A DNA stretch of 64,000 nucleotides from Cryptomeria japonica (lineage: Eukaryota; Streptophyta; Pinopsida; Cupressales; Cupressaceae): contig NC_081408.1 in the NCBI RefSeq assembly GCF_030272615.1, positions 64,540,614 to 64,604,613 of the forward strand, in the 5' to 3' direction. The translations under genes and the position numbers were made by a program. The notes under the pieces were generated by a model. The model was not told the origin of the DNA. It did no database searches and saw only the letters and a program-made list of their open reading frames with translations. Positions within the stretch are counted from its first letter, which is position 1. Every line of letters begins with the position of its first letter. Positions 57,968-64,000 of the stretch are shown here, in pieces.

Positions 57968-59352
57968 TGATAGAAATAGCTCTTATACCAATGGATAGAA
58001 AAAAATCTGATTCCAATTGATGGAAATAGGGTAGACAACTAAGGGGAGGGAATCAGTTGTCTCAAAAATTCACAAAACTCAAACTTGTTCTCAGATCTGA
58101 TAATTAAACATGAAAGCATAAATCACCAACACATCATAAACCCACATAACACCAAGAGTTTTGACGTGGAAAACTTGGTGAAGGGAAAAATCACGGTGGG
58201 GATAAATCCACAAAATAGGTATACTTTGTTATAAGTATTACAATGGGGAATGCACATGCATTTAGGCACACTACCTAGAGCTCACTACTCAAAACATAAA
58301 GGCTCATTGCTTATACAAACAATCATGGATTACATCCAAAAGTCATGAACTGAGAAAAAGATCTCCTTAATGCATGATCTAGTCCCATTGAAGCACAAAA
58401 CAATTTCCTTCTCACTTCTTCCATGTCTTCAGAAGATGTATGCATTCAAGGCACAAACACACTCACTCTCATCCTCATACTAGATACACACACGAACACA
58501 AAGATAATTATAATTATTTATACATGGCATTAACCTTGGAGAAATCAACAAGGTCGAGTCAACACTCATCACCTAATTACAAAAAGTACAACCACACTCA
58601 ATACAATATTGTATGCTAACCAAGAAATGGTGGTCAAGACATGGCATGTACCCAAATATTTCACCTTGAACATGATACACCTCCAAGAATTATACCTCAA
58701 ACATATGTAACATGCTACAAGCATCTGGTCAGCCAAGAACATGAAGAACATAAATGTATCGGAGAAAAACATTAATTACAAGCTCAATAATCAATGTAGA
58801 CCACCAACACAAAAGGCACATGATCCAAAAACATCCACAAGCATCATTATTTACCGTAGCAACATCCACACTAACACAAATTACTAGAATCACAAGCATC
58901 TTCATACTGAACCTTAGGAACACTAATTGCAATGACTGTCAATCTTGTAAAATCACTTGTAGACCTCCAAACCATGAATCACTTGAATTGAGGATACACA
59001 CTAACATCCCAAAAATACCTCTAAATTCATAGATCAAGATATTACAATGTGGAGCAATGCAGATCAAAATAATGTTACTCTATCACCACTGAACAACTAA
59101 AAAACCAGCCACAACAAAAATACCCATAACTCAATCAGAACTTCATGCGAACCTCAAAAAATTGAATTTAACCAACTACAATCAACCCTCTACAAACCCT
59201 TTTATCTGGAAACTCTGATCTTCATCATACTAAACAAACTAACTCACTGAACTTTACTACAACATTATCTTAGATAGAGAAATATGTTGACATCAGTGAC
59301 AACACATCTCTCAAATATCTCTCAAGCACATATTTACAACATTCTCCCAACA
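57968..59352 (-). repeat. 5' LTR of the old copia element
   Basis: The 1385-bp repeat partner of 5162-6528. On the minus strand it begins TGTTGGGAGAATG and ends TTTCTATCA, next to the primer-binding site. It has an extra insertion-like stretch near its internal end (57985-58010) absent from the other LTR. Confidence 0.85.
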
Positions 59353-61413
59353 AAATGCACTCTTTTCATCATCATAGCTATAATAAATATGAGAACACCA
59401 ACATATGATATTACTTAAGGAATCTGATGTATAGAACAATCACTTTCCTCATTCTCCATGAGCATAAGTTCAAATCCAACAATGAGAAAGTTGTATAAGT
59501 GTAGAGTAAACAATGGTAGATTGCAATAGAAATTGAAGAGAAAAAAAATCCTTAGAATAATTCCCTCAACACCTACATCTTGTTGTTTTGAGCTAGATTT
59601 CTAGGAGATAGTTGTATAGAACCTTCTAACTAGATTTTTAATTATCTTCCATAATTTCAACACCTTCTAACTAGGGCATGCAACATTCTTATTCAAAATA
59701 GTCAACTCTAGATTCTAGATCTAGGTTCTTTTTTGCATTTCTATTCCAAATCTATCTTAATGTTTTAGTTCTTTCATCTATATATACTATTTACTACTGA
59801 ATTCAATCATTTTCCTATCATTAAAATAGATCAAATTCACACATTTCACAATCTCATTTCTTTTACAACAAAGGAACAAAATTCCAATGCTTAGCTTTCC
59901 CTTTAAGATATTAGTTAGGCCTAATCATATTTTAAAGTAACAAAAGGGCTTCGAGATCTTTAGATTATGTTGATATAGCTTAGAGGTCTCAAACCTCTTT
60001 GTTTCATTTTGGTGAGCTCATTGTGTTTGATACTTGGATATATTTCGATTTAGTCCATGCACTTTGGACAATCTATTTTGTTTATATTTTTTTCATGAAA
60101 CTACTTTATTACTTAGTTGCATTTTTCAAACAAATTTGTTAACTACTTGCATATTTTATTTTATACTCCTTGCATTGATCAATTGCATTTTGATAATGAT
60201 ATTTTGAAATAAAAATTTACATGCATTTCTTTCTTAAGTTATTTGATAAATGTCTCATGTTTTACCTTTGATAATTCTATAAATGATGATGATGTGAACC
60301 TTGCTTGTCTTTCTTCAAAATATTGTCCTCAATGTGTACAAGATCATGGGGGTTCTAGATAAGGTCCCAAAAAAATTGAGTCATGCCACTTCAAATAAAA
60401 CATTAAATATGTTGTTGACATAATTTGAAAATTGTGTAAGAACAAAATGTACAAAATTGAATGTAGTTTCTAATATATTATTGTCTTTTAGAAAAAGGTA
60501 AATCTATTGGTTGAAAATTAGAAAGTTCATAGTAGTAGTAGTAATTTTTTTGAAATAAATAAAAAAGGTAGATGTATGTCCACACAACCTAAGTAGAAGA
60601 AATTTTTTTTTTTCAAAACTTTCAATATAATTATAGGACACATGCTTGGATATGACTCATATTTTTCTGTAATTTGTTTGTAAGTAAATAATCAATTATG
60701 ATTTTTTTTATTGGGGAAATTTAAAAATATTTTCAAGTGTTTGTTTGGCCACTCTAGCTTGGTAATAAATGTATGAAATTGAAGAAATAAAATTAAACAA
60801 TATTTTGTGAATGATAGGGTGTGATGTATCTTTTAGATTTGAAAAATATGAAAATGTTTGAAAGTTTGGATTTTTTTCAGTTGGCCTATGAATCAAGACT
60901 TTAGACATAATGCATTTAGAAAGTGAATAATAAATATCTATTAGATTCAAAATTAGTCAATATCAATGGAAATTTGATAACTTTTTCAACAAACCCATTT
61001 CATTTCATCAATTTTGGATTAAAAAATTCATCAACATGAAGGGAAAAGTATGAAAGAACAAGGAAAATATATAAACACATTGGGTTAGTTGAATTTTCAA
61101 GTTTTAAATCCCGAAGAAATCTAAGGTAAATCTCATGGCATAAGAATTTCTTAGAAAAAATGGATATATATTTGGAATGAACATTTGATTTTTACACTTA
61201 TTAAAAATTATTTTTCAGAAAGGAAATCCATTTTATTTTGTTCTTATATGGTGTTCAATATATGTATTGAAAACAAATGTTTTAGAATACATATAGAAAT
61301 ACATACATACATATATATGTATATATATTATAATATAACTAATGAAAGTAATATTTAATATTAATATAAATTATATATTATATTTAAAATATAAACATAT
61401 TGTATATATAATA
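59353..61413. other. AT-rich sequence with no recognised feature
   Basis: Right flank of the nest. Homopolymer and short TA runs occur, including TACATA repeats near 61295-61330. No coding frame or element end is recognisable. Confidence 0.5.
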
Positions 61414-61775
61414 TGTTAGAGTAATCAGGTCTTTGCTTGATTAATTAAACAACATTTGTTTAATTCTTTAAGTTCCCTATTATCTCTTTTTACACTTAAG
61501 CTAACATTAGGTGCATAATAATTAATTCTTTTATTAATTATTATGTGCATGCCTAGGTTTTCCCTTTTAGGGTTTCTTGACCTATTAGAGGTTAATTTTA
61601 TTTTCCATGTATTATTATCACATTACACATTTTGTGAATATTGAGCTCTCATCCTTTTGAGCATATTTTCTGTGTATTTATTTTTTGTTGTTTGCTTCCT
61701 TGCTTCTCCTTGTAACAGGTTATTCAACTTGTAGAGATGTTTAGGCTTCTGTGGTGTTGTATTTCTCAACTCTCA
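61414..61775 (+). repeat. 5' LTR of the second copia element
   Basis: About 362 bp from TGTTAGAGTAATC to CAACTCTCA, followed within two bases by a primer-binding site. The end could also be placed two bases further right (CACA). No partner lies in the window. Confidence 0.75.
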
Positions 61776-61777
61776 CA

Positions 61778-61792
61778 TGGTATTAGAGCTTC
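61778..61792 (+). other. Primer-binding site of the second copia element
   Basis: TGGTATTAGAGCTTC matches the initiator tRNA-Met primer site of many plant copia elements except for small changes. Confidence 0.8.
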
Positions 61793-62952
61793 AAATCTAC
61801 ATCTATTTGTTCTTGTTTTGAGAATTTTTGCATTGGAAGAAGATCTGGGGGTTTCAGGAAGTCTTTTTTATGTACTTAGGGATAGACCTTTTTTTTGAGA
61901 ACTTTGGGCCTAAACAGACATCATCATCATGCTCAAAAGGCCCACAAACCCTTATAATCATATAAAACTTACCTAGTTTTGACTCCTGAGCATCTGGGGG
62001 TAATTTTTCTTCAGTACCAGGTCATACACCCTGGCACGTAGTTTTTTGGCACAAGGCAAAAAGAAAAAAAGTTTTTTGAAAAATCTTTTTTTATAGTGGC
62101 TTTTGGAGGGTACTCCTTACCCTTGACAGTCTGGCCATTGGCTATCACCCCGACGGACTGGACCTATCAGCATGGGCCCCTTATCGGCCCCGCCGACACC
62201 GCCCTGCCGGCCCCGCCCCCTGCCTACTGCTACCCCCACTGTTGGCTTCCCCTTCCCGCCGCCAGCACCCACTTCCCTGCCACCGCAGCCCACCAAAGCC
62301 ATTCTCTCCACCACCTTGGTGCCTCTCACCACCACCATTTCTCTTTTCCCCTCCACCGAAGCGCTGTCAGAGCACCACCACTACCAAGCCCCTGCTAGCG
62401 GACCTCCACCCTCTTGGCTTTTAAGGGGGGGTTCCTTGTTTGGCCATATCTTGTGCATACGAAGTCATTTTTTTGAAAACGAATAGGTGTCCAAAAGCTT
62501 GTTCTGAGCTGGACCTTGTGGTGTTGGGTTTTTTTCTTGATTTTTCTATTTGACTGTACTTTTTTCTAGTCAAAGTCAGGACTCTTTTCTGCACTTCTGG
62601 GGCCATAGAATGGGCAAACAAACTCAGCTTTTCAAAAATGAATAGGCATTGGAAAGCTATCAACATTCTCTATTAAGGTGTGTGATCTTGTTTCTCAGAA
62701 GTTTCATCAGGTACATGAGATTTCAGTTTGAAGTTTTTTTGCTTATGCACTACTTCCTTCTCATTAGTATTTACTAGGGTTTGGGTTTATCTATTATGGG
62801 GGGATGTTTTTTTTCTCGCTTTCTTTCAATTATATCATAAATCAAGAATACAAAAACTCTCAAAACAAACAAACCCTTCTGCATCTTCTGTTTATTCTAA
62901 AAGATCACATAATTAAAAAAAACCAACAAGCAGGTGCAAGTGTAGAGTTTTC
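61793..62952 (+). other. Leader of the second copia element with a GC-rich block
   Basis: Untranslated leader of about 1.2 kb. At about 62130-62420 it holds a C-rich block (CCGCCGACACCGCCCTGCCG and similar) that would read as a proline/histidine-rich peptide but has no family signature. The rest is AT-rich. Confidence 0.6.
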
Positions 62953-64000
62953 ATGGCAGATCCTTCAGTTGAGTTGTTGACATCACACAACTATCACACT
63001 TCGAAGCCATGCATCATGAGGCTTCTCTAGGCTTGAGGGTTGTGGTCTTGTTTGGATGAGTTTTAGCCTCTATTGCAGTGTCCTTATGAGCTTCTTCAGC
63101 ACAGAAACAAGATGGATGAGGCCATGGGTTTTCTCTCTTTGCATGTCTCTGATAGTCTTATGTTTCACCTTGATGAGTTGCTCACTCCTTGTGCTATGTG
63201 GTTGAAGTTTGAGTCTCTCTTCGAGAGGGTTAATGAGATTCAGGAATTACAGATTGAGGCTGAGTTGGTTTCATTGTCACTTGATTCCTTTCCCACCATG
63301 GAGGATTTTTTGAAAAAGTTCAAGACTACCAGATCTGTTCTTTAGGTATGTGGCAAGATCAAGACAGACATAGAGTGCATTCACTTGATTCTTTCGAAGA
63401 TTTAGGGTCATTTTCAGTTTTTTGCCTCTCCTTTCTACTCCACCATGGATGGCTTGGGTTCTTGTTTCACCATGCCTACCTTTGATATCTTTTGTGAGTG
63501 TTTTTCTCATGAGCAGTCTCATGTTTCTCAACTAGATACACTCTCAAGGTCCAAGAACAAAGCATTGGTTGCTCAGCCCTCTAAGGAGAAAGAAAAGCAA
63601 AAACTGAAGCCAAAGAAGACTTATGTAGGAAGTGAGCATTCCTCCAAGCCCCCTCCTAAGTCTGATTCTAAACCACCATTTCCTTTGAAACATGGGAAAT
63701 ATTCATAGTTTGGTGAGTCTTCCTCCAAGACTAAGAAGAAATTAGATGACACTTGTAGTTTTTGTGGCAAGGAAGGAAATCCAATTTCTAGGTGTTGGAA
63801 ACTCTTAGAGGCTTTAGAGGAAGACATGCAGCAGCATCACATCTCCTCACCTTAAGCATCTTCTCCTTCCATAGGAAAAGGTAATGCTCTCACTAGTCGA
63901 TCTTTGACCTATGGGTCCACATGGATACTAGATTCTTGTGCTTCTCACCATATGACTCACACTCCGTAGTTGGTTACTTCTCTTGCCTCTTGTGGTACTT
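62953..64000 (+). pseudogene. Gag and protease start of the second copia element
   Basis: One frame from the ATG at 62953 (MADPSVELLTSHNYHTSKPC) shows a UBN2/copia-type gag (SLFERVNEIQELQIEAEL; PTMEDFLKKFKTTRSV), a lysine-rich linker, a zinc knuckle CSFCGKEGNPISRC with Asn replacing the conserved His, and the protease start WILDSCASHHMTHTP. About eight stop codons interrupt it with no frameshift seen. Most are TAG where glutamine fits; one is TAA. The frame runs off the window end. Confidence 0.8.

Larger units (their letters stand above)
61414..64000 (+). mobile_element. Second copia element, 5' part, runs off the window
   Basis: A short LTR with a TGTTAGAG start, a primer site, a leader of about 1.2 kb and a gag-protease frame lie in order on the plus strand. 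The element continues beyond position 64000, so its 3' LTR and target duplication cannot be checked. It is unrelated at sequence level to the large copia of the nest. Confidence 0.8.

Noticed and set aside
62096-62398. Proline/histidine-rich plus-strand ORF
   Set aside because: It sits in the untranslated leader of a copia element. The composition comes from the C-rich block and no start context or family supports a gene.

Overview
The window comes from a very repeat-rich, AT-rich plant nuclear genome. Every recognisable protein belongs to a plant transposable-element family: Ty1/copia, Ty3/gypsy chromoviruses, a Tat-like gypsy lineage, LINE RNase H, a tRNA-derived SINE and a plant mobile domain ORF. 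The very long LTRs, the lack of host genes and the deep nesting suggest a large gymnosperm or conifer-type genome, but that placement is inference only. I found no intact host gene, rRNA gene, tRNA gene or CRISPR array.

Most of the window (5162-59352) is one stack of elements inserted into each other. The base layer is an old copia element on the minus strand, with LTRs at 5162-6528 and 57968-59352. Its gag-pol is cut into four pieces by three insertions. (1) A solo LTR of about 4.7 kb lies at 51868-56599 in the protease/pre-integrase region. (2) A plus-strand chromovirus lies at 42996-50733, between integrase and reverse transcriptase. (3) A Tat-like gypsy element lies at 7386-41883 in the RNase H region, with target duplication GTTAC. 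The Tat element is split by a Tekay/Del-like chromovirus at 11659-33239 (duplication TAAAT). One Tekay LTR is split in turn by a non-autonomous gag-only element at 14148-21939 (duplication ACAAT). Insertion depth is therefore four. The state of decay agrees with the order: the copia has many frameshifts, the Tekay polyprotein has only nonsense changes, and the innermost element keeps an open 983-residue ORF.

Left flank (1-5161): a decayed LINE RNase H fragment; an unrecognised coding-like relic at about 1097-3457, interrupted by a 791-bp solo LTR with target duplication ATAAG; and a SINE-like insertion with a 14-bp target duplication. Right flank (59353-64000): about 2 kb of featureless AT-rich DNA, then the 5' LTR, leader and gag-protease start of a second copia element on the plus strand, which runs off the window.

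Three points stand out. The innermost gag-only element carries a repeated two-tier hairpin module in its LTRs and leader, apparently with compensating base changes. The Tat-like element has lost its reverse transcriptase and integrase core but carries an antisense plant mobile domain ORF. Stop codons in several elements look almost entirely like C-to-T changes in CAG, CGA or CAA codons, as expected from cytosine methylation decay.
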